The position numbers were made by a program, and so were the translations under genes. DNA of 48,377 nt from Bacteroidales bacterium (lineage in GTDB: Bacteria > Bacteroidota > Bacteroidia > Bacteroidales > P3): assembly GCA_017448185.1 (NCBI GenBank), contig JAFSLX010000043.1, positions 1 through 48,377 on the forward strand. The letters are read 5' to 3'. The notes under the pieces were generated by a model. It did no database searches, had not been told where the DNA came from, and saw only the letters and a program-made list of their open reading frames with translations. This document shows, in pieces, positions 32,630 to 40,796 of the stretch (position 1 is its first letter; each line of letters opens with the position of its first letter).

Positions 32630-33373
32630 ATGATGGACACTCTCGCGAACCCTGCTTTCGAACGCACTCGCCAGTTGGTCGGTGACGATGCTATGCGGCA
32701 TATTGCCTCTGCTAAGATTATCATCTTCGGTGTGGGAGGCGTCGGCAGCTGGTGCGCCGAGGCGTTGGTGCGTAGTGGCATCGGGCGTTTGACAATGGTC
32801 GACTCCGATTGTGTCGACCCCTCGAACATCAACCGTCAACTACCGGCCCTCAATTCCACCGTCGGCCGACCCAAAGTCGAAGTGCTCAGCAAACGCTTGC
32901 TCGACATCAATCCCCAGGCGGAAATCGTTGCCCTGCAATCGCGCTTCACGGCCGACACGGCTGAGGTTTTCCATATCGAAAGTTTCGATTACGTAATAGA
33001 TGCCATCGACAGCATACAAGACAAACTCGACCTGATTCTCCTTGCACTCCACACGCCTCACCCCACACTCTTCTCTTCCATGGGGGCTGCTCGGAAGATG
33101 GACCCGCTGCAGGTGCGTGTCTCCGAGTTTTGGAAAGTCGACGGCTGTCCCTTGGCAGCCACGCTCCGCAAGCGTATGCGCAAGCAGCTTAGGTTTCCGG
33201 AAAGGAAGTTTAAATGCGTCTGGTCGCCCGAACGGAACGAAACTGCCGAGCCCAAGGGCACTATGATGCCCGTCACCGCTACGTTTGGTCTTACCCTTGC
33301 CAGCCTCGTCCTCAAGGATATCCAGCTGCATTGCAGCAGTGACCTCAACGGTCGGGTCCAGCCACGAAAATAA
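32630..33373 (+). CDS. tcdA: tRNA threonylcarbamoyladenosine dehydratase
   Basis: It cyclises t6A37 to ct6A in ANN-decoding tRNAs using ATP. The 247-residue E1/ThiF-fold protein has the N-terminal AFERTRQLVGDDAM and the nucleotide loop IIIFGVGGVGSWCAEAL. It also has DSDCVDPSNINRQ, the YVIDAIDSIQDK motif and CVWSPER with a Cys. The GTMMPVTATFGLTLAS end closes the fold. Two ATGs (32630 and 32633) follow an AGGA at 32626-32629; either may be used. Its last 29 bases overlap the end of the gene on the other strand. Confidence 0.92.
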   Translation: MMDTLANPAFERTRQLVGDDAMRHIASAKIIIFGVGGVGSWCAEALVRSGIGRLTMVDSDCVDPSNINRQLPALNSTVGRPKVEVLSKRLLDINPQAEIVALQSRFTADTAEVFHIESFDYVIDAIDSIQDKLDLILLALHTPHPTLFSSMGAARKMDPLQVRVSEFWKVDGCPLAATLRKRMRKQLRFPERKFKCVWSPERNETAEPKGTMMPVTATFGLTLASLVLKDIQLHCSSDLNGRVQPRK

Positions 33374-34115
33374 AGTTTTCTACCGGCGAGGTGACCCAAC
33401 GCTTGGGAGCCACAAGCTTCTTCAGGTCCTCGTCGCTGACCGACATGTTTTGCTTGTTCTCCTCGTTCGATTCCTTTATGCGCTCGATAATCAGGTGGTA
33501 GTTGTATGATATAGCCTCGCTACGTTGCATGTAATTCTGGAACGGTACATACGCCAAAATCGCCTTCATCTTCTTTCGCAAATCAACTATATTTTCCAGT
33601 CCGGCACCGACTGACAGCTTGTTTATGACTTCCATATCCCTTTTGTACAAATCCAGAAAAGCGTTCTCGTAAGCATAACAGTTGCCTATGCGGCGTATCA
33701 GCGGTATGTCTTCCAGATAGTCCCATAGTTCGAATGTCGTGCAGAAAGTCAGCTCTGGCGACTTGTTGATGGCGAAAACGTCCCATCCCTCAACGTATGC
33801 CACAAAAGCGCTGCACAGCGAGTCAGGCACTGCCTTATAGTCAGGTGCCGATGCCGTTATCTCATTGTACATGTCGCGAAACTCGTCATAGTACGTCGTC
33901 ACAATCTCGAGGTTGTTCACCACCTCGTCTATATTGCTCAGCGTCACAAGCGCTATGTTCCTTGCCGTGCGCTTCTTCGCATTTGTCTTCGACATTTCGT
34001 TCGAAAACAGTGTGAGCGAGAATGCCAGCAGCGTGGCCGTTACATTCACACTAAGTTTAAACCACCAAAGGTTGCCCAGCGGCTTGTGCTCCAGTTTCGG
34101 TTCCTTGCGTCTCAT
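33345..34115 (-). CDS. Unknown protein with one N-terminal membrane helix
   Basis: I do not recognise this 256-residue protein. A basic start (MRRKEPKLEHK) precedes one membrane helix (LSVNVTATLLAFSLTLF), after which comes a mostly helical, acidic region. A predicted helical pair with few glycines fills the rest. The layout (short cytosolic N-terminus, one helix, helical body) resembles DUF6090-like Bacteroidota proteins, but that is only shape. It has a consensus promoter and stands alone. Its 3' end overlaps tcdA by 29 bases in the convergent direction. Confidence 0.7.
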   Translation of the reverse strand: MRRKEPKLEHKPLGNLWWFKLSVNVTATLLAFSLTLFSNEMSKTNAKKRTARNIALVTLSNIDEVVNNLEIVTTYYDEFRDMYNEITASAPDYKAVPDSLCSAFVAYVEGWDVFAINKSPELTFCTTFELWDYLEDIPLIRRIGNCYAYENAFLDLYKRDMEVINKLSVGAGLENIVDLRKKMKAILAYVPFQNYMQRSEAISYNYHLIIERIKESNEENKQNMSVSDEDLKKLVAPKRWVTSPVENFIFVAGPDR

Positions 34116-34141
34116 CGGTAATCATATTTTTTTTGAAAATG

Positions 34142-34173
34142 CAAAAATACATCTTTTATTTCACATCGCCAAA
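34142..34173 (-). promoter_or_regulatory. Promoter of the unknown membrane-anchored protein
   Basis: TTTG (34170-34173) and TATTTTTG (34142-34149) on the minus strand, 20 bases apart. The predicted start near 34135 gives a 20-base leader. Confidence 0.7.
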
Positions 34174-34222
34174 AAAAACATTTTCCCATCAGCATTATCC
34201 CCTCCGGCAGCCCGACTGACAG

Positions 34223-35197
34223 TCAGCAGCAGTTCCTGTCCTTGCAGTGCGAGCTCCTCGTCTCCAGCTCAAGCGTACTGTGGTGGATACCGAGGCCGTC
34301 TAAAAGCTCCTTCACACGGTCTGTCACCTCCTCCAGCATCCCTGCCTCGGGAATAACGATGTGGCACGTCAGCGCCGTCTCTGTCGTCGAGATAGCCCAG
34401 ATATGTACATGGTGCACGTTGAGGACTCCGTCAATGGCCGTAATCCGGTTCTGGATGTCGTCCACGTCGAAACCCTCCGGCACCGCGTCGGTGCTCATCC
34501 GCAGGCTCTCGGCAAGCAACTCCCATGTGCTCACCAGGATGACTATGGCGATGACCAAGCCGATAATGGGGTCGACAATATTCCACCCCGTGTACTTGAT
34601 CACCACGCCGCTCACCACCACGCCGATGCTCACCAGCGTGTCGGCCAGCATGTGCAGGAAAGCGCCGCGCGTGTTGATGTCGTGCTTCTGCTGGCGGCTC
34701 AGCGCCCAGGCCGTGAGGCCGTTGATGACGATGCCTATGGCGGCGGTCCAGATGATGAGGTCGCCGCTGACCTCGCCGGGGTTGAAGAACTTCTGCACGC
34801 TCTCCACGATGATGGCACCCACGGCGACGAGGAGGATGATGGCGTTGAGGAGCGAGATGAGGACGGAGGCTTTGCGGTGGCCGTAGGTGAAGCGCTTGGT
34901 GGCGTGGCTGGAGGCCAGCTTGAGGGCTATCATGGCCAGCAGCAGGGAGAAGACGTCGCTGAGGTTGTGGCCGGCGTCGGAGAGCAGGCCCAGGCTGTTG
35001 CCGACGAAGCCCGCGACGGCTTCGACGATGACGAAGAGCAGGTTGAGCGCCACTGCGACGATATAGATGGTAGACAGTTTCTCTATCGCGTGCGCGTGGT
35101 GATGGTGGTGCAGCCCGTGGTGGTGTTCGTGTTCGTGTTCGTGGTGGTGATCATGGTGCTCTTGGAGACCGTGTTCATGGTCGTGGTGGTGTTCCAT
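34223..35197 (-). CDS. Cation diffusion facilitator (CzcD/ZitB-type metal exporter)
   Basis: A 324-residue inner-membrane antiporter that exports Zn2+ or related ions. An N-terminal tail of about 40 residues holds some 20 histidines among Glu/Asp. Six membrane helices follow, with the tetrahedral metal site HNLSD in helix II and HMLAD in helix V. A cytosolic ferredoxin-like domain ends it (GVLNVHHVHIWAIS), with a C-terminal CKDRNCC. The ATG at 35197 (MEHHHDHEHG) is preferred over 35239 because the -7 box at 35244-35251 predicts a transcript start near 35237. Confidence 0.92.
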   Translation of the reverse strand: MEHHHDHEHGLQEHHDHHHEHEHEHHHGLHHHHHAHAIEKLSTIYIVAVALNLLFVIVEAVAGFVGNSLGLLSDAGHNLSDVFSLLLAMIALKLASSHATKRFTYGHRKASVLISLLNAIILLVAVGAIIVESVQKFFNPGEVSGDLIIWTAAIGIVINGLTAWALSRQQKHDINTRGAFLHMLADTLVSIGVVVSGVVIKYTGWNIVDPIIGLVIAIVILVSTWELLAESLRMSTDAVPEGFDVDDIQNRITAIDGVLNVHHVHIWAISTTETALTCHIVIPEAGMLEEVTDRVKELLDGLGIHHSTLELETRSSHCKDRNCC

Positions 35198-35243
35198 AAT
35201 TTTGATGGTTTTATGTTCTGATTTAGTTTGAAATTTCATTTTG

Positions 35244-35251
35244 CAAAAGTA
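35244..35251 (-). promoter_or_regulatory. -7 box of the CDF exporter gene
   Basis: TACTTTTG on the minus strand fits TAnnTTTG. The resulting leader of about 40 bases rules out the upstream ATG at 35239 as a normal start. Confidence 0.6.
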
Positions 35252-35300
35252 CTAACTTTTTCCGACTTGGAGATGTCACCATTGCTGGTGAGAGACTTTT

Positions 35301-35370
35301 TGGTGTTTGGTGTTAAGCGGTTAGTGCTAAGCTTTAAGTATTAGGTGTTTAGTGGTTAATATTAGGTGTT
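35301..35370 (+). repeat. Heptamer array, ten degenerate units
   Basis: Consecutive 7-bp units of the form AAGTNTT / TGGTGTT / AGGTGTT (TGGTGTT, TGGTGTT, AAGCGGT, TAGTGCT, AAGCTTT, AAGTATT, AGGTGTT, TAGTGGT, TAATATT, AGGTGTT). It is followed after eight bases by ATGCACACA, the same sequence that ends the array at 36766-36849. Confidence 0.7.
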
Positions 35371-35476
35371 GCGTTTCTATGCACACATCCGGTGGACGGG
35401 GCGAATATGGAGTTTGATGGGATTTTAAAGGGCGTTTCTTGTAGTTAAAAATATAAAAAAAACAGTGCCCCTGTTA

Positions 35477-35484
35477 TACTTTTG
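35477..35484 (+). promoter_or_regulatory. -7 box of the TPR gene
   Basis: TACTTTTG fits TAnnTTTG. The predicted start near 35491 gives a leader of about 68 bases to the ATG at 35559. Confidence 0.5.
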
Positions 35485-35558
35485 GCCAAAAGGTGGTTAT
35501 ATGTATATATGAAAACAACAAAAAAGGCAAAATAACGTTAATGCAAAAAATAAACACT

Positions 35559-36767
35559 ATGAAAATGAAGAACCAATCCTTTGTGGTCCGCTGCTGCATG
35601 GTGGTGGTGTTGATGGTTTCGGCCATGGGTGCCGCACAGGCACAGAACGAGCGCGCGACGCTCAAGAAGGCCGAGGGCCTGGTGGCCCAGCGGCAGTATG
35701 CGTCGGCTTTTGCCATGCTGGATGCGCTGGACCCCGCGAACGACCGCCCGGCGGTGCTGGCCATGAAGGCCGACATCGTGCTGCACTACTTTGCGCAGAG
35801 CATGAACCACATGGTTTTCTCGCTGGTGGACCTGAAGAAGGGTGAGAGCCTCGACTCGGTGCGCCGCAACTTCAAGGTGGGGGAGGTGTTCGCCTTCGAT
35901 GTGGACAGCCTCTCGCGCCGTCTGCTGGCCGCTCATCCCGGCGACCAGACGTTGCTGGCCACCCATGCCGCCTACCACAAGGCGCTGCTCGACGACTATG
36001 GCGACGATTTGTGGATGACATACCTCACGCCCGAATGCAAGGCCCTGTTGCGACAGGCCACGGAGAGCGTCGACGCCTGTTCGCAGATGGGGTATCTCTA
36101 CACCTCGGATGAGGCCATGGCCGACAGCGCGGCCTACTACTTCCGCCGTGCCGTTGCGTTGCAGGACACCCTCTGGGAGGCGCACTACAACCTGGGTGTG
36201 ATGGAGTACCAGCTGGGGCACAACGACAAGGCCCTGGCCCACCTGGAGCGCGCCTGGAAGGGCTATCGGACGCCGCGGCTGAAAGGCGACGCCGCACGCG
36301 TGATGGCTATCATCTACGACCAGGCGCTGAACAACACGGCCAAGGCTGAGCGCTACTACCGCCAGGCTGTTGCCGACGACAGCACCGACGTTACCAGCTG
36401 GGGATTCCTGCTGGATTTCCTGCTGCGTAAGCCGTCGGCACAGGACGATGTGCTCCCCGTGTTGCGGTCCGGTTGGCATGCGGCTGTGCAAAGCGACAAT
36501 CCGTTTGACGAAACGGGTTATATTATCGGCCAATGCGTGAAGAACGAGAATGGGAACATGGCCATCGCGTTCCTGCAGTCGCGTTGCAACGAGACGAAGG
36601 AGGACTTTGAACTCGGCATCTGCCACCTCTACCTCTTCCAGCTGATGGAGAAGGGCGGCGAGGATATTGCTCACCTGCGCAAGGCTATCGAATGCTTCGA
36701 GCGCGAAGAGGCTCCGGAGAATTTCCTGAATTCGCTGCGCGAGGCGCTGAAGGAGGCGGAGAAGTAA
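35559..36767 (+). CDS. Exported TPR-repeat protein
   Basis: A 402-residue protein with a signal peptide (VLMVSAMGAAQAQ). Mostly helical tetratricopeptide-like repeats follow: YASAFAMLDALDPANDRPAVLAMKA, then AYYFRRAVALQDTLWEAHYNLGVME, YQLGHNDKALAHLERAW, and a further KAERYYRQAVADDS unit. TPRs mediate protein contacts in the periplasm or at the outer membrane. No partner is indicated except the next gene, joined by a heptamer array. Start chosen at 35559 because it places MKMKNQS directly before the hydrophobic core; the ATG at 35565 is nearly as good. Confidence 0.75.
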   Translation: MKMKNQSFVVRCCMVVVLMVSAMGAAQAQNERATLKKAEGLVAQRQYASAFAMLDALDPANDRPAVLAMKADIVLHYFAQSMNHMVFSLVDLKKGESLDSVRRNFKVGEVFAFDVDSLSRRLLAAHPGDQTLLATHAAYHKALLDDYGDDLWMTYLTPECKALLRQATESVDACSQMGYLYTSDEAMADSAAYYFRRAVALQDTLWEAHYNLGVMEYQLGHNDKALAHLERAWKGYRTPRLKGDAARVMAIIYDQALNNTAKAERYYRQAVADDSTDVTSWGFLLDFLLRKPSAQDDVLPVLRSGWHAAVQSDNPFDETGYIIGQCVKNENGNMAIAFLQSRCNETKEDFELGICHLYLFQLMEKGGEDIAHLRKAIECFEREEAPENFLNSLREALKEAEK

Positions 36768-36849
36768 GTGTTGAGTGTTAAGTGTTTAGTTTTAAGTTTT
36801 AAGTATTAAGTTTTAAGTATTAAGTTTTAAGTATTAAGTGTTAGGTGTT
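36766..36849 (+). repeat. Heptamer array, twelve units, filling a gene-gene spacer
   Basis: Twelve consecutive 7-bp units (AAGTGTT, GAGTGTT, AAGTGTT, TAGTTTT, then alternating AAGTTTT and AAGTATT, then AAGTGTT, AGGTGTT) run from the TAA stop of the TPR gene to the ATG of the next gene with no base left over. The following ATGCACACA also follows the related array at 35301-35370, so the start codon may belong to the repeat. Confidence 0.85.
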
Positions 36850-38391
36850 ATGCACACAGGGTTTTATAAGATAATCGTTGCGGTTGTGATGTTGGGGGCT
36901 GTCGGTGGTGGCCGTGCGACGGCGCAATGCATGGAGAACATCGGACACCGCTATCCCACCACCTTCACGCAGCACGGCGATACGCTGGTGCTGGGCGTCA
37001 CCTTCGGCGAGGAGAAGATGAAAATAAATTACTCCTGCCAGCGGCAGCAGGATGGCAGCATTGTGGTGAGCGGCATGGTGACCGCCGCCAAGACCGGCGA
37101 GGCTTTGCCCTACGTGACGGTGAGCAGCCTTTACGAGATATATGGTGAGAAATGTTTCTTGCCTTGGGAGGAGTTGGCTGTGACCGACAACTTCGGCCTC
37201 TTCTCCTTCCGCCGTCCGGCGCTGAGCCAGCGGACGCTGGCCTTCTGCTTTGCGGGTTTCAGGCCGGAACTTTTCGAGGAGCATTGGGACACCATTGCCG
37301 TCAGCGAGCGCGAATACATGGCGCAACGTGACGTCAGCCAGCGCTTCGACACCGCTGCCGTCGGCCCAGAGGAGCGCGCCGCTTTGATGAAGGATTACTA
37401 TGAGGTGTTCCATTCATTTCCAGAGGGCGAAGAGTATGCCTGGCAGGAGAGCGAGGGACTGCGCTGCCGCATAGGGCGTTTCCAGCCTTCGGGCACGCTG
37501 GGTGTGCACATGCTGTGGCCCATCGACGACCGCCGGAGCTTCTACTTCAACGGCATGCACTACACGAGCTTCTATGCCGACCGCCTCTTCGCCCTCTCGC
37601 CGGAGGGTGTCTTCGCCTCGCAGTCGCCCTCGTCGGGCGATTTGCGCGACCACCTGCACATCTCCCTCATCGACGGATATGAGGTCTCCGGATTCCACGA
37701 CCTCGCCCTCGACAGCACACAGGGCTTCCTTGTAGGCCTGCGGTGGGCCGAGGGCGGATGGCTCTACTTCCGCACCGAGCGTGGTGGATGCTACAAGCTG
37801 CATGTCAACATGCACCCGCAGACCAACTGTCGGCTGGAAGACGTGGAGATCGGCGAGGCCGAATACCTTGCCGCCAAGGCTTCTTTCGACCTATACAACC
37901 ACGCCCGCAAGCAGTATGACACCCCCACAGCGGCCGACACCGCCGCGGTGCTCCGCTTCCGGGAGAAGTACAACATGTCGTGGTGGGACCCCATGGGCGC
38001 AGACTCGCAGGATGTGGAGTACTCCCACCTGGAGGGCACGGACATCGACATCTTCTTGGTAGCCATAGGCGACGGCTGCACCACCATCATTACCGGCGAC
38101 ACCGCCGAGATGAATGCCTGTTGGCTGGCGCTGTCGAAAGAGGGGGTCTTTGCAGGTTACCAAGTACCGCTGGAGGTGGAAAGTCCGGGGTACATCTATC
38201 TCTACACACTCGGTGCCGACCGACAGAGTGTAAAACAGAGCTTTGTCTACCAGACCACCCCCGCATGGTTTCCCTACGATGGGTGTTTCTGGGGTAGCGA
38301 CGGCTGGATCTACCTCGAAGGCCGTGCGGGCAACCACGACCGCGTGGTGTACCACAAGGTGAGGCTGAAGGGGGGGGGAGTGACTGAGTAG
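36850..38391 (+). CDS. Unknown exported protein with an N-terminal carboxypeptidase-regulatory-like domain
   Basis: A 513-residue protein with a signal peptide ending near RATAQC. Residues about 60-130 resemble a CarboxypepD_reg/TonB-receptor plug-type beta-sandwich (GSIVVSGMVTAAKTGEALPY, TDNFGLFSFRRP, LAFCFAGFRPELF). The rest is beta-rich with many aromatics and cysteines, and I do not recognise it. The C-terminus is not a T9SS sorting domain. A run of nine G residues (38370-38378) lies nine to twenty bases before the stop and encodes Gly-Gly-Gly. The start codon lies at the end of a heptamer array. Confidence 0.65.
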   Translation: MHTGFYKIIVAVVMLGAVGGGRATAQCMENIGHRYPTTFTQHGDTLVLGVTFGEEKMKINYSCQRQQDGSIVVSGMVTAAKTGEALPYVTVSSLYEIYGEKCFLPWEELAVTDNFGLFSFRRPALSQRTLAFCFAGFRPELFEEHWDTIAVSEREYMAQRDVSQRFDTAAVGPEERAALMKDYYEVFHSFPEGEEYAWQESEGLRCRIGRFQPSGTLGVHMLWPIDDRRSFYFNGMHYTSFYADRLFALSPEGVFASQSPSSGDLRDHLHISLIDGYEVSGFHDLALDSTQGFLVGLRWAEGGWLYFRTERGGCYKLHVNMHPQTNCRLEDVEIGEAEYLAAKASFDLYNHARKQYDTPTAADTAAVLRFREKYNMSWWDPMGADSQDVEYSHLEGTDIDIFLVAIGDGCTTIITGDTAEMNACWLALSKEGVFAGYQVPLEVESPGYIYLYTLGADRQSVKQSFVYQTTPAWFPYDGCFWGSDGWIYLEGRAGNHDRVVYHKVRLKGGGVTE

Positions 38392-38434
38392 CTGGGTGGC
38401 AGAGTGGACTTAGTTGCTTAGTTACTCGTTCTCG
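38379..38434 (+). repeat. Octamer tract at the end of the unknown exported gene
   Basis: Degenerate 8-bp units AGTGACTG, AGTAGCTG, GGTGGCAG, AGTGGACT, TAGTTGCT, TAGTTACT, CGTTCTCG. The tract begins inside the coding sequence and includes the TAG stop at 38389-38391. Confidence 0.5.
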
Positions 38435-38471
38435 AAAGCGTTTGGGCTGGCGCATGAGCGGTTCGATTGCC

Positions 38472-38960
38472 CTATTTCCGTTTCATCGTGTATGTTTCAA
38501 CGACGGTGCAGTCCTCTAAGTCGTACTCGTCCTGGAATACCAGTTTGTCCGGGGTGAGTTCCACAATCTTCCATTCGATGGGATAATTCCATGCGTTGTA
38601 CCACGTGAGGGAGTCCTTGCCGCATGTGTATCTGACCTTCCTTTTTGATATTTCCAGCGGTGGCACGGGGTCGCAGCCCTTGTCGTGTTCCACCATCGTG
38701 ATGGAATCCTCGTCGATATCAAACGAGATATATCTGTATTCGGCGGAATCCAACTTGGGGTTGTATTGCGTGGTATCGGCAGCGCTTCCTGCTGCAACCA
38801 TTTCTTCAGGGCTTTCGCTGCAATCCCATTCTTCTGTCGCTGCCACTGTCTCCCAATGCCCGACAAGTGTCTTTTCCTTGTTGTTTGCCGTCCCGCTCTT
38901 GCAGGCGGTCATCATTCCGAGGGCGCACACCATGGCGCCGAGCATAATTAGATTCTTCAT
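38472..38960 (-). CDS. Lipoprotein of unknown function (leader shared with next gene)
   Basis: A 162-residue lipoprotein (signal MLGAMVCALGMMTACKSG). The mature part has a lipocalin-like shape: TLVGHWETVAATEEWDC near the start, then alternating strands with a disulfide-capable Cys set and a final VVETYTMKRK. This may be a DUF-type lipocalin-like lipoprotein. It starts 20 bases after the stop of the other lipoprotein, so both are probably in one transcript. The first 23 codons and the bases upstream are nearly identical to those of that gene. Confidence 0.7.
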   Translation of the reverse strand: MKNLIMLGAMVCALGMMTACKSGTANNKEKTLVGHWETVAATEEWDCSESPEEMVAAGSAADTTQYNPKLDSAEYRYISFDIDEDSITMVEHDKGCDPVPPLEISKRKVRYTCGKDSLTWYNAWNYPIEWKIVELTPDKLVFQDEYDLEDCTVVETYTMKRK

Positions 38961-38980
38961 ATTGATTGAAACTTTGATTT

Positions 38981-40144
38981 TTATTTCTTCTTCAATACGT
39001 CATGTATCCATTTTTCGAAGTCTGCTCCCGCAGGACATGTGGCTATTGTCTTGTGGTCTGCTCCGATAAGGATGGCACGATTGAAGTCTATAGAGAGCAC
39101 CCGAGTCAGCCCTTTGGCATAGTAGACGTTGTCGGCAAGGCCCAGCGAGTCGGTCAGTGCTCGCATCAGTTCGGCATTGTTGCTATTTGGGAATACCATG
39201 ACGATGTTCTGTATCTGTGGGGCGTATGCGTCAGGTGCAAGAAAATACTCTTTACCTATACCGAAATAGGCGTAGAGGAGTAGAGTTGTGCCTTGCATCT
39301 GTCGCAGTGTCACGGTGTCTCCTGTGCGGACATTGACCAGAGGAAAGTCCAGCACCGTGTTGTTGGTTTCTGTATTGGTAGTGCTAACTCGGCTTTGGAT
39401 GTAAGAGTTTCCCGAAAAGCGGTCGTATTTTGCATACCAGGGAGCATCAAGGTTGAAGATGGAATCAAGCATAGCCTGCCGATTGTCGAAGCGCACATCA
39501 CGGATTTCGTACCGGTAGCCACTGCCGTGTTCTATGTCGTCGGCAGCCACAAACATTTCTTTTTCGCGGTCGTAAAAGAGTGTCAGAGGGTCATCCCGCA
39601 TCTCGCAGTGGTCGGCGTAACAATGTTTCTGTGTTACTGTGGCTTTTATGCGAAGGCTACCGTCTGCCATCAGCTTGTAGTGCGACGACTTTTCCGGTAG
39701 TGTCACCATGCACCATTCGCTATAGGTTGGGTAGTACATAGGAAAATAGTCGATGCCGTACTGCAGGGTGTTACACGTCAGTTCATCGTAGAATTGGCTC
39801 TCTGTGCTGCCATCGGACAGATTGCGATAGAATGCCACGTCGAAGTCGCGGGAGCATACATATTTCGCCCATTGCGGAGTGAGCAGGTTGCATTCGCCAT
39901 CGGAGCAGATGTTGGCAATTACCTGCGTCGAGTCGTCAACGTTGTGTATCACGATGTCGTACCCAATGTCGCTCAGTTCCTTATTTTTGCCTTCTATCCA
40001 ATATTTGTCAACATGAAACGAAATCCATTCGTGGCGCATAAACTTGTCCACTGAGACATCGGCGGCGGTATATTTGCTTTGTGTGCAAGCGGAGAACATT
40101 CCGAGGGCGCACACCATCGCACCAAACAAAATTAGTTTCTTCAT
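38981..40144 (-). CDS. Lipoprotein of unknown function
   Basis: A 387-residue lipoprotein (signal LFGAMVCALGMFSACTQS). The first 220 residues are beta-rich and unrecognised. The last 130 residues suggest a thioredoxin/AhpC-like fold without catalytic cysteines: VNVRTGDTVTLRQMQGTTLLLYAYF, then VMVFPNSNNAELMRALTDS, GLADNVYYA, and RAILIGADHKTIATCPAG. Such peroxiredoxin-like tails occur in Bacteroidota lipoproteins. I choose ATG 40144 because it gives the lipoprotein signal; the longer frame to 40201 lacks support. Function unknown. Confidence 0.7.
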   Translation of the reverse strand: MKKLILFGAMVCALGMFSACTQSKYTAADVSVDKFMRHEWISFHVDKYWIEGKNKELSDIGYDIVIHNVDDSTQVIANICSDGECNLLTPQWAKYVCSRDFDVAFYRNLSDGSTESQFYDELTCNTLQYGIDYFPMYYPTYSEWCMVTLPEKSSHYKLMADGSLRIKATVTQKHCYADHCEMRDDPLTLFYDREKEMFVAADDIEHGSGYRYEIRDVRFDNRQAMLDSIFNLDAPWYAKYDRFSGNSYIQSRVSTTNTETNNTVLDFPLVNVRTGDTVTLRQMQGTTLLLYAYFGIGKEYFLAPDAYAPQIQNIVMVFPNSNNAELMRALTDSLGLADNVYYAKGLTRVLSIDFNRAILIGADHKTIATCPAGADFEKWIHDVLKKK

Positions 40145-40214
40145 ATTGATTGAAATTATGAGTTCATATGTCCATCCCACCCCGCCACAAGCTTGTGACA
40201 AGCGCAGTTTTTTT

Positions 40215-40466
40215 TCAAATCACCCCTTCGTGCAGTTGTTCGATGGGGAAAATCAAGTCCCAGTTTCGGCCCCAGACGATATTGCCGCCGTCGAGGGTGA
40301 ACGTGCGGAACTTCTTGGGGTCAAGGTATTTGTTATACTGCGGATGCGGGTGTCGGCGGATATAGTCTCCCACGTCCACCGTGCTGTTGGTGCCATCATT
40401 GAAAACCAACCGCACCTTCAACCCGCCAAGGTCAATAGCTTCTATTATGTATAGTCTGTCGCTCAT
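40215..40466 (-). CDS. DUF2442 protein
   Basis: An 83-residue protein of the DUF2442 type: YIIEAIDLGGLKVRLVFNDG, a DVGDYIRRH helix, then FRTFTLDGGNIVWGRNWDLI. DUF2442 proteins are often found next to DUF4160 proteins, as here, and the pair is suspected of being toxin-antitoxin-like, with DUF2442 the partner of the preceding gene. It overlaps that gene by four bases (ATGA). The frame upstream to 40526 is not used. Confidence 0.85.
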   Translation of the reverse strand: MSDRLYIIEAIDLGGLKVRLVFNDGTNSTVDVGDYIRRHPHPQYNKYLDPKKFRTFTLDGGNIVWGRNWDLIFPIEQLHEGVI

Positions 40467-40765
40467 AGTCTTGTTTTGATATTGGTGCTTCTCACCTGCT
40501 GTTTCATCACAAAGAAACGTACCCATTTGTCGATGATATTCTTGCTATATTTACGGATAAATGCCTCGGCAATGTGCTTGTCTTTCGATGACAATGGCGG
40601 CACGCCATGTTTCTCTCGGATATTGATTCGCTCCAGGTCGCCGTTCATCATGATTAGCTCAAAAATGCTCTCTTCATCTCCATGTTTTACATGCACGTGA
40701 ATCGGCTCATGCTCATTGGAGTAAAAGTAGAAGATAAATCCGAAGTATTCGTATATCTTAGGCAT
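40463..40765 (-). CDS. DUF4160 protein
   Basis: A 100-residue protein matching DUF4160: an opening IYEYFGFIFYFYSNEHEPIH, the conserved HVHVKHGD strand with two histidines, and a helix-rich end (KHIAEAFIRKYSKNIIDKW). It is translationally coupled to the DUF2442 gene. A -7 box lies 24 bases upstream. The pair is discussed as a possible toxin-antitoxin module, but no activity can be read here. Confidence 0.88.
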   Translation of the reverse strand: MPKIYEYFGFIFYFYSNEHEPIHVHVKHGDEESIFELIMMNGDLERINIREKHGVPPLSSKDKHIAEAFIRKYSKNIIDKWVRFFVMKQQVRSTNIKTRL

Positions 40766-40788
40766 ATCACTATTGTTATTTCACGCTG

Positions 40789-40796
40789 CAAAGATA
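40789..40796 (-). promoter_or_regulatory. -7 box of the DUF4160-DUF2442 pair
   Basis: TATCTTTG on the minus strand fits TAnnTTTG. The predicted start near 40782 gives a leader of about 17 bases. Confidence 0.6.

Noticed and set aside
34223..35239. Longer CDF start at 35239
   Set aside because: The -7 box predicts transcription from about 35237, so the ATG at 35197 with the His-rich tail fits better.
40186..40197. Perfect 12-bp palindrome CACAAGCTTGTG as an operator
   Set aside because: It lies between genes with no promoter box at the right place. A 12-bp palindrome alone is weak evidence, so it is only mentioned.
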